From NCBI GenBank assembly GCA_024291935.2, contig CM044326.1, positions 32,859,948-32,923,947 on the forward strand: a stretch of DNA of 64,000 nucleotides, read 5' to 3'. This DNA comes from Okapia johnstoni. Its lineage: Eukaryota; Chordata; Mammalia; Artiodactyla; Giraffidae. Under the pieces are notes generated by a model. That model was not told where the DNA came from and ran no database searches. It saw nothing but the letters and a program-made list of their open reading frames with translations. Both the position numbers and the translations under genes were made by a program. Every line of letters begins with the position of its first letter. The stretch's first letter is position 1. This document shows positions 41,817-52,570 of the stretch, one piece after another.

Positions 41817-44226
41817 GTGAGGACGCCGAGGGGTCACTGCAGTCCCGGGGGTGGGAGGGGGCCGGGCGGATCCCGCGCAGGCTGGCGAGCGGGGCTGGGA
41901 CGGAGGGCCTCCGTCCCGGGGCGGTGAGCCTGCGCAGCTGCCGAGCCTGCTCGGGCTGTGCGGCCGCGCCGGGGCCGCGGGGTGGGGCGCGGAGGGTGGG
42001 AAGCGCAGGTGTGCGTGGATGGCAGGGTGCGGCTGCAGCGTCCCCTGGTCAGTTAGGACGGCCCGGGCGGGGGCCTGCTGGACACGCAGGCCCCGAGGAC
42101 TGGGGAGTGAGTGCTCAAAGCCGCAGGGGCTGAAAAGAGGAGAGGTCCCCAGAGGAGCAAGAGGGTCCTGCGGAGGGACCGGGGCCAGAAGTCCAGGCTG
42201 GCCGGCCCTGGAGAAACCATAGTGCTGGCCTAGGCGGGGGGGGGACCTTTGTGGCCGCCCACGGCGTCTGGTGAAAGCTCCGTCCAGCAGCCCTGGGATG
42301 AAGGCGTACTCATTGGCGCCCTTTCTGGGAGGGGAGCAGGAAAAGAAAGGAAACGTCTTGAGAGGGAGCCGGACGCCCTCAGGCGGGTCAGCCTCTGGAT
42401 GACCGAGTTCTGTGGTCCAAACAGTTCTCTTTGGAGCTGTTAACAGATGGGCAATGCAAACGCGGGGTCAGGGGCTTAGAGCCCAGGCCTGGACCTGCAT
42501 TCCAGGCCACCCACTTGCTGGCTGTGTGACCTGAAGCTTGTTGCTTAACCACCGTGTGCTTCTGTTTTCCCGCCAGCAATACAGAGGTTGTAATACTTCT
42601 GGTGTGATGTTCATACCTGTCACACACTTGGAAGAGACTGTTTGGTAAATGTTAGCCCTCAACCTTTGATGATTTTAGAGCAACAGCCTGGACCTGTGTG
42701 TATTGATCCTTTGCCTGAATTCAGAGAAAGAGTAACAGTTTCAGTGTGTGGGAATTGGCCAGCTGCCTCCCCCAGGGCTCCTCCCGCCCCACCCAACCCC
42801 ATCTGGTACCGGGTTAGTGCCTCAGTTCAGAAAGATCTTCCCTCCTTCTCCCACTGAGTCCTCAGTGTGGATCAACTAAAGCTGCCAGGAACCTGAGTGT
42901 TGTCCCCAGAGTGGGGGTGGGCCCGTCCCAGCCTGTTTTGGCGGCACAGAAGTCCTCGGGCCCCCTGACAGCCCCAGAGACACAAGAGTGATTCCACCTG
43001 GGGAGGAGTCTCGTGTTTGGCCCAGGGTTTCACGTGCCTTCACGCTCGCTCAGCAGCAGCACCTGCTGTTAACTGTCTCCTGAGACCCCTGCTCGGGACG
43101 CTCCTGGGAGCTGCCCCGGTGTGCCGAGGCCTGCCCGTGCCCACGGTGGGTGCTGCAGGGCACACACTTGTCCCTGGCGGCTTCACCCGGGCCCCTCCCG
43201 GGGCTCTTGTTGGGGCTCCCGGGCCCGTGTCAGGTACCAGCAGGCACTCTACTTAGGCTCGAGGCCTTGTGGTCGGTCCCCACTGGCTCTCCTCCGCGTG
43301 TCCAGCTGTTCTCAGGATCGAGGTTTACATCCAGGCACCTCCCGGCTGTGTCCCCGCACAGGCTTCCCTCCCACGGTCATTCAGAATCCGGACCTCCAGC
43401 TCCCAGAGCTGCCTCTGAGGGCCCCGGGCCTCCCCAAGACAGCTGATGGGTGCTGGGCAGCCAGGTCCTCGCTCCTGACCAGACTGATGAGGGGGCAGGT
43501 GGCCTGTCTCTCGAAGCTTCGGGGACAACCCCATACCGTCAGGGTCAGCAGTGTCCATGCGGAAGGCCAAGTCCACACTGTGCCGCCCCCCTCGGCATCG
43601 GGAGCCCCGGGGCGCAGGCCTTCCTGCTGCTGGCCGCCGGGCCTGGCCTCAGCTGAGTGGCCATGGCCTGGCACGGCCGCCACACTGCCCCGGGCCGGTC
43701 GCCAGGGCGAGCTGCAGGCCAGGTGGGCAAGGTGTCCTCTGTCCTTTGTTGGAGCGGCTCGGCTCGGCTCGGCTCGGCGGTCACAGCGGTTCCGACCTTC
43801 CACGGGATCCAGCACTCGCCTTCCCGCTCTCCCCAGATCCCCACGGAGACGCACTCGGGAGCGTATGCCAGGGAGTGCAGCGTGGGCCCCGCTCGGGTGA
43901 GCCCCAGAGAGGTGGGTCGGGGAGGGCCAGGGCTGGGACACAAGCCCACTTCTCACCTTCCTGAAGCGGATGAAGCAGGCTGACCTTCAGGGGGTGCTTG
44001 GGGGTTCCTGAAACGCATGCCAGGGTGGGCTGAGCCCAGGCTCCTGAGTTGCTGGTGAGAAGAGCCTGGGGCTGACCTCAGCGCTGTCCCTGGGACGGTG
44101 GAGGGGGCGTCCTGAGCCCCGGGCCCCACAGTCAGCCGGTGCCCCCAGGTTCGGCCACTCCGCTGCTCTCCCCTCCCGGGCCACTTGAGGGGCAGCCAGC
44201 TCGTCGGAACTCGTGTCCCCGGGCAG
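41817..44226 (+). other. XRCC3: XRCC3 5' intron (2.4 kb)
   Basis: Starts in the CpG island. It contains a MIR-like element (about 42440-42665) and GC-rich sequence. No coding exon recognised. Confidence 0.6.
42440..42665 (+). repeat. MIR ancient SINE
   Basis: 'ctggctgtgtgacctgaagc', 'cttgttgcttaaccaccgtg' and the tail 'caatacagaggttgtaatac' give a good MIR in + orientation. Confidence 0.7.
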
Positions 44227-44257
44227 TCGTCTGTCTCTGGTTGTCCCCGCTGAAGAA

Positions 44258-44312
44258 ATGGATTTGGATCGGCTCGACCTGAATCCCAGAATCATAGCTG
44301 CAGTGAAGAAAG
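44258..44312 (+). CDS. XRCC3: XRCC3 first coding exon, residues 1-18
   Basis: Acceptor CCCGGGCAG ends at 44226, giving 31 bases of 5' UTR, then [21 protein letters not shown] plus one base of Ala19. Donor GTGTGT at 44313. Confidence 0.93.
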
Positions 44313-47300
44313 GTGTGTTTGCTGCTGTTTATGTGACGTGATTGTGGACAAGTGTGAACGTGCACACTTTATGGAGAACAGTTTACAGGGTTTCCTGTCC
44401 GAGCCTTGGGAACCCTCTGCCCTTCTGGCCCCAGACGACGCCCTGATGCTGGCCTGTGCAGGGTGTGTGTTTAACTGAAAGACTTTTTTAAAGTTTATTT
44501 TCACTGAAGCAGTACATGCAATGTCTGAAGTGAAACGGGACTCCTCACTCCTCGTGAGCCTATCAGTGGTGTTTTCGTCTTTACGTCCGTCCGGGTTTCT
44601 AATGCTGTGCTTCTGTTGCCGTTTGCTGTGTCTGACCTATGGCTCCTCACAGGCCTCCGTTTTGGGGGTGAGAGCTGGCTTCCTCACGCCCCCTCTGCCC
44701 CTACTTGGTCCGCCCGCCCGCCCCGCCGTGGGAACACAGTTTGGGCCACGTCAGCCATCAGAGTTGTCACTGGGACATCACGGCTGTCACAGAACCTGGG
44801 CTCACGACTGTTTCCTTTCTTGACCGTATTTGGTTTCCCCCCGAAAGTTAGTGCTGTCTCCCTTTTCACGGGCGCGTTTCCTCTGCACTTCCCATTATTC
44901 CTGCACCATGCAAGGCGTCTGTCAGGCCCAACGGCTCTTTTCTAAACGCTCCAGGAGTCTACTGGCGTCTGGGCACATCCGTCCCCAGGCTGTACCAGCT
45001 CCTCCACTGCCTGGCTGGTGCCCTGTACTACCTCCACCTCCCCCCGCACCGTCCCCTCACCCCCTCCATCCCCCCGTCCTGGCCCCCGCACCCCCTCCAT
45101 CCCCCCGTCCTGCTCCCCCACCCCCTCCATCCCCCCATCCTCCCCGCACCCCCTCCATCCCCCCATCCTGCTCACCCCACCCCCTCCATCCCCCCGATCC
45201 TGGCCCCCACACCCCTTCCACCCCCCATCCTGCCCCCCGCACCCCCTCCATCCCCCCATCCTGGCCCCCCACCCCCTCCATCCCCCCATCCTGCTCCCTG
45301 CACCCCCTCCATCACCCTCATCCTGGCCCCCCACCCCCTCCATCCCCCCATCCTGCTCCCCCACCCCATCCCCCTCATCCTGGTCCCCCCCTCCACCCAA
45401 CCCACCCCCTGCCCCGTCCTGCTCCCCCCTCCATCCCCTCATCCTGGCCCCCCCTGCACCCCCTCCATCCCCCCATCCTGGCCGCCCTGCCCCGTCTCTG
45501 TCTCCCCATCCCCCAGGTGGTTGTGAGGATGCTGTGACATCAGGTGCTCAGCAGTGTGCGGGGCTGGGCTGCTCCTCCCTCTGAGGCCACGTGGGTAGTT
45601 TTGGTTTTCCCTTGGATCACAGTGAGCAACTCTAAGTGAAGCGTCCAGTGTGTGTATCTGAGGCTCTGGGAGGGCCGCCTTTCACTCTCCCTGATGCTGA
45701 GCGGATTTGTCCTTTGTGCGTGTGAGCTCCTTTGTTTTTCTGGATCGATTGGATGTATTGTTAGCCTTTTTTTTTTTCTACTAGTTTAAAAATAATACAC
45801 TGATCTAAGCTCAGAATTACTCCCTTTCCTCCCAAACACCAGCTCTCGGGCCCCGCACCCCGTAAACCGCCCCACGGTGCCGCCAGCGTGCTGGCTCTCC
45901 CTCTCCACCCCACTGGCCATCTGCGGGCGGACGCAGTGGACGTTCGTCTGGGTCCCTTTCTGCGGCCCCTCCCTGGTGATGCACACGCAGGCCTGTCTCA
46001 GGAGACGTGTCCGGGGGCCACTGCTCCCAGCCCTGGGGACAGGCCCCTTCCTTCCTGACCTGTCATGGCCACACTTGGTCCAGGGGTCCCTGCAGCTTCC
46101 GGGAGCAGGTGGGCCGACACTGCCCGCTGGACCCCCAGAGCTGGCGGTCACCCGCTGTCCCTGCGTCACTGTTGCCGTGGGCACCACGTCTGACCGCGTC
46201 CTGTGACTGGTTCTGTGATTTCAGCCAAACTGAGGTCAGTAAAGGAGGTCCTGCATCTTTCTGGACCAGATCTGCAGAGACGGACCCGCCTCTCCAGCCC
46301 TGAAGTGCAGCTCCTGCTGAGGGCTGCCGCCTCGCTCCTGCGGGGACACGGCGTGTGCACAGGTGCTGGGCCCTCTGTCCCTCCGTCAGCCTGGACGGCG
46401 GCCGTGGGCACGGGGACCGTGCGCGAGTGGGAGGGCCGCGGTGCCAGGGCCCTGGGGCATGGGGCGTGGGGGGATGCCTGGGCTCACCTGTTTTCCGTGC
46501 CTGGACGGGATGCCCACGGGGCTGGGGCCCTGGCATGGGGTGTGGGGGGGGCCTGGGCTCACCTGTTTCCGCCCCTCCTTGTCCCCAGCGCTGCACCTGC
46601 TCCAGCAGGAGGGGCCGTTCCCTGAGCAGCACCAGCGCCTGAGCCTAGGCTGCCCCGTGCTAGATGCACTGCTTCGCGGCGGGCTGCCCCTGGACGGCAT
46701 CACCGAGCTGGCTGGACGCAGCTCAGCCGGGAAGACCCAGCTGGCACTGCAGCTCTGCCTGGCTGTGCAGCTGCCGCGGCGCCACGGAGGCCTGGGGGCT
46801 GGTGAGTGCCGGGGGTGGGGGTCCCGACCTGCTGGCCCCAGGGGCGGTTCCCATCTCTTCACGCCTCGGGAGTGAGGGGCCCCCTGCTGCCTGAGCGCAG
46901 AGCTCGGGGCCTGCCTGCGGGGACAGCTGGCCTGGAGTGTCTATAAATGGGCGCGTCCCCCCCAGGGGCCTGGCCCACGGCCACTGTGACCACGTTAAAC
47001 ATGGGTCTGTTGGACGTCTTGCTGAGAAAGTGAGTTCCCCGAATCAGATCCAAAAGCCCTAATTTTAAAAGGCACAGCCACCCCGCTCTGGATGTGCGCA
47101 GGCGCCGCGTGGTGACCAGGGGCTCGGCCACATGTGGGGCGCGCAGACCGCCTGCCCGACGACCCGGGGCGCAGGGCGCGCATGCATTCCTGACCACTCA
47201 GTGGCGGCTCTCCTGGCTCCTCACACCCCCCATGTCTGACGTTCTGTGGGAGCAGGACCAGGTCACAGCAGGTCACATGCTCACAGACGGGTGCAGAGAT

Positions 47301-50300
47301 GGTGGGGACGCCCCGGCCCTTCTTGCAGCTCCTCCCAGGGCCGTGGTGACCAACACGGGGGCTCAGCCAGCGCTCCACCAGGTCATAGGCCCTGCTTCTT
47401 TACTGACAGTGAGATGTGATCCACACACCAGGAAATGCATTCCTAAAGTGCGCGTCTGTGGGTCAGTCCTCTCGCTCAGCTGCGCATCCCCAGCTCCCGT
47501 GCAGCTCTAAGCAGCGCCTCTCCCCACAAGGGCGCCCCGTCCCTGTGAGCGGGCGCCCGCCACCCCCTCCCAGCCCAGGGGACCCCCATCCACTTTCCAT
47601 CTCTGCAGACTTGCCTGTTCTGCACGTTTCAAATAAATGGGATCGTGGAACGTGCCCTTTCTCCCGGCATAATGTCTTCGGGGCTTACCCACCGAGGCGC
47701 GTGTCAGGCCGCGCTTCCTAGGGCTGAAGAATGTTGCACCCTGTGTCCTTTTTTAAAAACGTTTATCTGTCTTCGTGTTGCACGCGGACTTGCTCGAGTC
47801 GCGGCAAGCAGGGGCCAGTCTTCACTGCGGCGCGGGGGCCGCTGGCCACGGCGGTGTCTTGCCGTGGACCACAGGCTGCGGGCACACAGCATTGGGCACA
47901 CGGCACGCGGGCTCGGCCCTTGTGGCCCAGGGCTGCTTCAGCTGTGGTTCTCAGGTGCGGTGGCGGCAGCTCAGGGGCTCCAGAGCACAGGCATGGTTGT
48001 TCCGAGGCGCGTGGGGTCTTCCTGGACCAGGGCTTGAACCGGTGTCCCCAAGTCGGCAGGCGGGCTCTGACCCACTGCACTGCCAGCGAAGCCCCCAGCT
48101 TAGCTACCAGCCTTCCATCCGCCGACGGTCATGTGGGTTGTTCACGCCTTCCGGTGGCGCGTGGCTCTGGGTGGACACCTGGGCATGATGCTGGGCCTTG
48201 TGGTAGCTCCCTGGCCCCAGAGACCGTTCTCAGCAGCCGCTGCGCCGTCTCCCTTCCCAGGAAGGCTGGAGGAGGTCCCCGGCCCCCGGCGTCCAAGCTG
48301 GCCCAGCGTGGGCGCACCCTCACTGTGGCTCCAGCCGCCCTCCCCTCATGACCAGTGGTGCGGAGCGTCTCGCCACGAGCTGCTGCTCACCCGCGTGTCT
48401 GTGGAGAAATGTCTCTTCCCGTCTTCTGCCCATTTGAACCCTTGGGTTGTCTGTCTTTCTGTGACGTAACTGATCTAAATGATCTCTGTGTCATCTGGAT
48501 ACTAGACTCCTACCAGATACGCAGCTTGCAGCATTTTCTCTTTCTATAAGTTGTCTCCTCACTTTCTTGATGGACTTTTGAAGCTGTTCTTCACTTTGAT
48601 CACGTCCAGCTTCCCTGGCCTTTCTCGCTTATGCTTCTGGTGTCGTATGTAAGGGTCCGCTGCCTAACCCGAGGCCCCGATTGACGCCGGCGTTTTCGGA
48701 GCGCTGTGGTTTGGGCTCTCGGGGTTGACCCACCGTGAGTCAGTTTCACACGTGGTGTGAGGTACGAGTCTGCTTTCGTCCTTCTGTGTGCAGGTGTGTC
48801 TGTCCGTCTGTCCCAGGGCCATTTGTTAAAAAGACTACTCTTTCCCACTGAACTATCCTGGGACGTCCGTGGAGCACCCGTGGCTCCTGGTTCTTTCCAG
48901 CTGCGGGACTCGGGCTGTATCTTCTGGAGGGGGTTCCAGGCCCCAGCGATGTATCGCCGGTGTTTTGTTGACTGCCTTTTCCAGGCGCAGCAAAGACCAT
49001 TCCCTCCACGTAGCCCAGAACCGTGGGAGGAGCCTGCCAGTGGAATCCGGGAACCTCTGCTCCACGGGGCCTGGGAGGGGCACCCCCGTGTCTGCAGGAG
49101 AGGGTGTTTCCACGGGGCCTAGGAGGGGCACCCCCGTGTCTGCAGGAGAGGGTGTTTCCACGGGGCCTAGGAGGGGCACCCCCATGTCTGCAGGAGGGGG
49201 CGTTTCCAAAAGCGCAGGGCCCCTGAGAACGCCACCCACTCCCACCTGAGACAGCCCAGGGGCAGACCCCCAGGGTGACGTCCCGTCGACGAGGTGGGAG
49301 GCAGGCGCCGGCCAGCCTCGTCCTGAGTCAGAGGGAGGACCCCCGGGGGCAGCGCAGGAAGGGGGCTGTGTGCCCCGCTGACCATGCCGCGGCCTCCCAG
49401 GGGCCGTGTATGTGTGCACAGAGGACGCCTTCCCCAGCCGCCGTCTGCAGCAGCTCATCACCCAGCAGCAGCGCCTGCGGCCAGACGTCCCGGGGGACAT
49501 TATCTCGAAGATCAAGTTCGGCCACCAGATCTTCATCGAACATGCAGCCGACGTGGTGAGTGAGGGGAAGTTGGCCTGTGCCCGCCTGCGGGGGGTCGCA
49601 GCCTGGGGGCATGGGTCCCGCTCAGGCCAGCGATAGTTGGTGCCTGGACTTGGGATGAACTGGCCATCCTGGGGGTTTCTGCCAACCTTGGCCCGAGGAA
49701 AGAGAGGAAGGGCGGGCACCGGACACACCACCTCCTGCCCCTGGGCAAGCCCCCATACCCCCATCAGGCAAGTGCCTCCGGCTTCTGTTCACCCGGCCAC
49801 AGAGATGCCCGCTGCCCGCAGAATGGGACCCGCTGCCCCAGCCAGAGTCAAGTGGGGTTCTATGCCTCTGAAGGAGGGGCCCCCAGGGCCCCAGCTGGAC
49901 AAGCCCCCTCAGACTGCTGGCTGCCGGGCTGGGCCCCCAGGGTGACACCACATCTGGAAGCCGTGCCCGGGGAGGGGGCAGGCGGGCGGCTGGGGTCGTC
50001 ATCTGTGGCTGAAGAGCAAGGCGGAGGGCTCAGGAGGGAGCCGGGCGGTGGAGAGCAGCGTGCCCCCACCTGGGCCCTTCCCCACTTAAGGGTTGCTATA
50101 GAAAAAATTTCAAGTAAAGGAGAAGACATATAAAGTTTAATTTTTAGAAATTTACAGTAAAGTACATGATCACACGTAGCCCGGGGCAGTGACGGAGCAG
50201 CGGCCCGGGCCGGGCAGGTCGAGGGCACGCGGCCGTCCTGGGGTCTCGCGGCTGGGGCTTCGCGGCATGAGGCGTGGGGGGGTCAGGGTGCTGGGACGGG

Positions 50301-51779
50301 GGCGCCGGGTCAGTGCTGCGGGTGCCGCCCCAGGCCCTCTGGCCTCGCGACCTTCACGGCGTCACCGGGCCCTTGGGGCGCGCACAGCAGCAGCTCAGGC
50401 TGGACTTCTCTGCGGCCAACTCACTGCAGAGGGGACGGTGGGTCAGGGCCCCTGCCTGCGGGGCTGCGCCTGCAAGCGGCTCAGGCAAAGCCCCGCCCAG
50501 TGCCTGCCTGCCGGGGACCAGGGACCAGGGCCCCTCCGCCTCCCCGGGGGCAGGGTCTCCACACCCAGCCGCTCTGGGGTCCCGCCCTGGGTGACTCACG
50601 CTCAGGCTGGCGTCCTCCAGGCCGCTGCTGCTGCTGTCGTTGTCCACGCCGAGAGGCTCTCCCGGCGACGCCCTGCGGGTGAAGCACAGAGGACCCTCAC
50701 TGCAGGGCGGTGACGCAGACACGGGCAGCTCTCCGGCGTCCTAGCGGGGGTGGCTGCGGGGTGCACCGGGCGGAGCGGCCCCCAAGGACCAAGGCTCCCG
50801 ACAGAGCTAAGGGCCTCGGAGGATGGGCGGCGCTGGCCCGGGCGCCCTGCAGCCCCCACCCTGGGCCCCGCTTGGCATCCTGGCGCGTAGCCTGGGCACC
50901 GCCCGGGGGTCTGCACGCCATACGCAGGATGGCTTAGGCCCTCGCCGCGCCCCACTAGCTGGGTGTGGGCAGCCAGGGTGGCAACAAGTCAGCCTTGGCG
51001 ATGCCACCGGGTGCAGGCAGCAGTGCCTGGCTCGGGGCCATGGACGGGGCAGGCCTGGCCCATGACGGCCCGGGGGGTTGTGGGGGGAGCAGGGCAGGAC
51101 TGGGGGGCTCTGAGCAGGCACTGACGGGCCCTCCCGCCCCCAGGACACCCTGCTGCAGTGTGTGAGCGAGAAGGTGCCGGTGCTGCTGGCGCGGGGCATG
51201 GCCCGCCTGGTGGTCGTCGACTCTGTGGCAGCCCCGTTCCGCTGCGAGTTCGACGGGGCGGCCCTGGCCCTCAGGGCCCAGCATCTGCTGGCGCTGGGGG
51301 CCAAGCTGCGGCGGCTGAGCTGCGCCTTCCGGAGCCCCGTGCTATGCGTCAACCAGGTGGGCCTCCCCCCCCAGCCCTCGGCGGGGCCAGGCCGGGGGGT
51401 CCTGTTGCTGACTGGTCTGTACCCTCCAGGTGACGGAGGCCGTGGAGGAGCAGGACTCAGTGGCTGGGCCGCCAGGGTGAGTGGACGCCCTGAGGACGGG
51501 GAGTCTTGAGGCCTTGGGCAGGGGTGGGAGGCTCTGGTTTCACAGGTAACGCATGGTGGTGTTTCCCGTCTCAGGACGTCCCCAGCCCTGGGAATAACCT
51601 GGGCCAACCAGCTGCTCGTGAGGCTCCTGGCCGACCGGCAGCGCCCCGAGGAGGCGGCTTTCACCCTGCCTGGCCGCACCCTCAGGGTGGTCTTTGCCCC
51701 CCACCTGCCGCCCTCATCCTGCTCCTACACCATCACCGCAGAGGGCGTGCGGGGCACGCCTGGGACTGTGTGTAGCTGA
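44258..51779 (+). CDS. XRCC3: XRCC3, RAD51-paralogue DNA repair protein, complete, 341 aa
   Basis: Join: 44258-44312, 46225-46362, 46589-46801, 49401-49555, 51144-51356, 51430-51476, 51575-51779; 1026 nt, 341 codons plus TGA. It is a RecA/RAD51-fold ATPase that pairs with RAD51C (CX3 complex) in homologous recombination and Holliday-junction processing (established). The translation starts [18 protein letters not shown]. Walker A GRSSAGKT lies at residues 107-114 (Lys113 as in human) and Walker B RLVVVD ends at Asp213. The ATP-cap region and [14 protein letters not shown] terminus are present. It is five residues shorter than human (346); the loss sits at the junction of exons 6 and 7. The start has a good Kozak context (gaagaaATGg). 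All introns are GT-AG, two of them under 100 bp. The promoter is shared with ZFYVE21. Confidence 0.95.
44313..46224 (+). other. XRCC3: XRCC3 intron (1.9 kb) with C-rich minisatellite
   Basis: Contains the roughly 0.48 kb C-rich tandem array at 45031-45515 and no recognised exon. Confidence 0.75.
45031..45515. repeat. C-rich minisatellite (irregular units of about 28-45 bp)
   Basis: More than ten units built on 'ccccctccatccccccatcc' followed by 'tgctccccc' or 'tggccccc'. The + strand is almost pure pyrimidine with very high C, so the - strand is strongly G-rich (G-quadruplex-prone). Long open frames across it, in all frames, are artefacts of the repeat. Confidence 0.9.
46225..46362 (+). CDS. 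XRCC3: XRCC3 coding exon, residues 19-64
   Basis: Acceptor GTGATTTCAG, donor GTGCTG. It encodes [20 protein letters not shown] and [19 protein letters not shown], ending at Thr64 plus one base. This is the N-terminal helical domain. Confidence 0.93.
46589..46801 (+). CDS. XRCC3: XRCC3 coding exon, residues 65-135 (Walker A)
   Basis: Acceptor TGTCCCCAG, donor GTGAGT. It encodes [40 protein letters not shown] and [20 protein letters not shown]. The P-loop Lys113 is intact. Confidence 0.95.
47400..48990 (+). repeat. L1 (L1M-type) fragment, interrupted by a SINE
   Basis: Left part: 'acttgcctgttctgcacgtt' and 'caaataaatgggatcgtgga'. Right part: 'tctgtgtcatctggatacta', 'ctcctaccagatacgcagct' and 'gggccatttgttaaaaagac'. 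These are the standard order of an old L1, split by the CHR-2 insertion. Confidence 0.6.
47755..48097 (-). repeat. CHR-2-type SINE, inverted
   Basis: 'cttgctcgagtcgcggcaag', 'gggctgcttcagctgtggtt', 'ggaccagggcttgaaccggt' and 'gcactgccagcgaagccccc' are the reverse complement of the family at 11712. Confidence 0.75.
49063..49206 (+). repeat. 48-bp tandem repeat, three copies
   Basis: Copies start at 49063, 49111 and 49159 with 'cacggggcctgggaggggca' or its one-base variant and end 'gcaggagagggtgtttc'. The period is exactly 48 bp with few differences, so it is recent or actively homogenised. It lies about 200 bp before an XRCC3 exon. Confidence 0.92.
49401..49555 (+). CDS. XRCC3: XRCC3 coding exon, residues 136-187
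   Basis: Acceptor GGCCTCCCAG, donor GTGAGT. It encodes [37 protein letters not shown] and [11 protein letters not shown]. Confidence 0.94.
49556..51143 (+). other. XRCC3: XRCC3 intron (1.6 kb)
   Basis: GC-rich apart from an AT-rich patch at 50090-50165 containing on + 'tataaagtttaatttttaga'. No exon or named repeat recognised. Confidence 0.65.
51144..51356 (+). CDS. XRCC3: XRCC3 coding exon, residues 188-258 (Walker B)
   Basis: Acceptor CGCCCCCAG, donor GTGGGC. It encodes [38 protein letters not shown] and the segment to SPVLCVNQ. The hydrophobic strand and Asp213 form Walker B. Confidence 0.95.
51430..51476 (+). CDS. XRCC3: XRCC3 coding exon, residues 259-273
   Basis: The exon follows a 73-bp intron. 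Acceptor ACCCTCCAG, donor [21 protein letters not shown] plus two bases of Gly274. The human counterpart reads VTEAMEEQGAAHGPLG here. Confidence 0.88.
51575..51779 (+). CDS. XRCC3: XRCC3 last coding exon, residues 274-341
   Basis: Acceptor CCGTCTCAG ends at 51574. It encodes [20 protein letters not shown], the [20 protein letters not shown] segment and [18 protein letters not shown], then TGA at 51777-51779. The residues FWDERV of human are not encoded. Confidence 0.92.
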
Positions 51780-52557
51780 CCGCGGGGTCCAGAAGCGGCC
51801 TCGGGGTGGGGAGCTGCCCCTGCTGCAGGAGCCAGCTCTGCCCGCCTGCGGAAGCCCCTTCTGGGATCACGAGGACTCGTCTACAAGGACAGCAGGTCCC
51901 GGTGTGCTGCAGAGGCTGGGATCTCGGTCCTGGCCTTGTTGGGGGGAGGGGGGTCCACTCTGGCAGGAACTCCTGCCCAGACCCAGCTCCCCCACCACAG
52001 CCGGTACTTCTGCACAGAACACAGGCCCTCTGGTCAGCCTGGCCACGACCATCTGGTGTGGAAGCACGAGGCCCCGCAGTCACCGAGGACACACTGGCCC
52101 AGTTCTGGAAGAGCTGAGTTGCCCTCGCCCACCGTCGCCACGCCTCTGCCCACCTCTGCCAGGCAGCTGGCACAGCAGCTGTGGATGAACGCATGCCGGG
52201 TGAAGGTGCCCGCCACCCTGGGGCCTCAGCGGCACTGGCTCTCTGCTGGGACTCCCCCACCTGACGTCTGCCCTCCTCACAGCCGCTCTGCTCGCAGGGT
52301 CCAGGCTGACCCCCGCCCCGACACAGCCCCGCCCCGCGGGCTCACGGCTGGGCCGCCAGCCCTGGCCGCCAGCACTCGCTCTGCTGCTGTGTGTTTTTTC
52401 TAGGACAGGATGACCCGCTGCCAGCTTTCGTCATGTTTTCAAAGTAGCCTGTGACCCTAAAAGACCGAGTGGCTAGTGTTGAATAGGAAAAGGTTCTTTC
52501 AGGGCTGGAGTTTTACAGAAGAGCCTTTCTGCGAAGTACAGGGACTTTATAACAGGA

Positions 52558-52563
52558 AATAAA
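52558..52563 (+). terminator. XRCC3: Poly(A) signal of XRCC3
   Basis: AATAAA, followed by a T-rich tract. It is the first canonical hexamer after the XRCC3 stop. Confidence 0.75.
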
Positions 52564-52564
52564 T

Positions 52565-52570
52565 TTTATT
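52565..52570 (-). terminator. KLC1: Poly(A) signal of KLC1
   Basis: TTTATT on +, which is AATAAA on -. It is one base away from the XRCC3 hexamer and in the right place to end the KLC1 terminal exon near 52550. Confidence 0.65.

Larger units (their letters stand above)
46802..49400 (+). other. XRCC3: XRCC3 intron (2.6 kb), L1 and CHR-2
   Basis: Mostly old L1 sequence (about 47400-48990) interrupted by an inverted CHR-2 SINE (47755-48097), then a 48-bp tandem triplicate (49063-49206). No exon is supported. Confidence 0.7.

Noticed and set aside
44830..45584. Pro/Ser/His-rich open frames of 166-235 codons
   Set aside because: They are translations of the C-rich minisatellite in an XRCC3 intron. 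Open in every frame because of the repeat.
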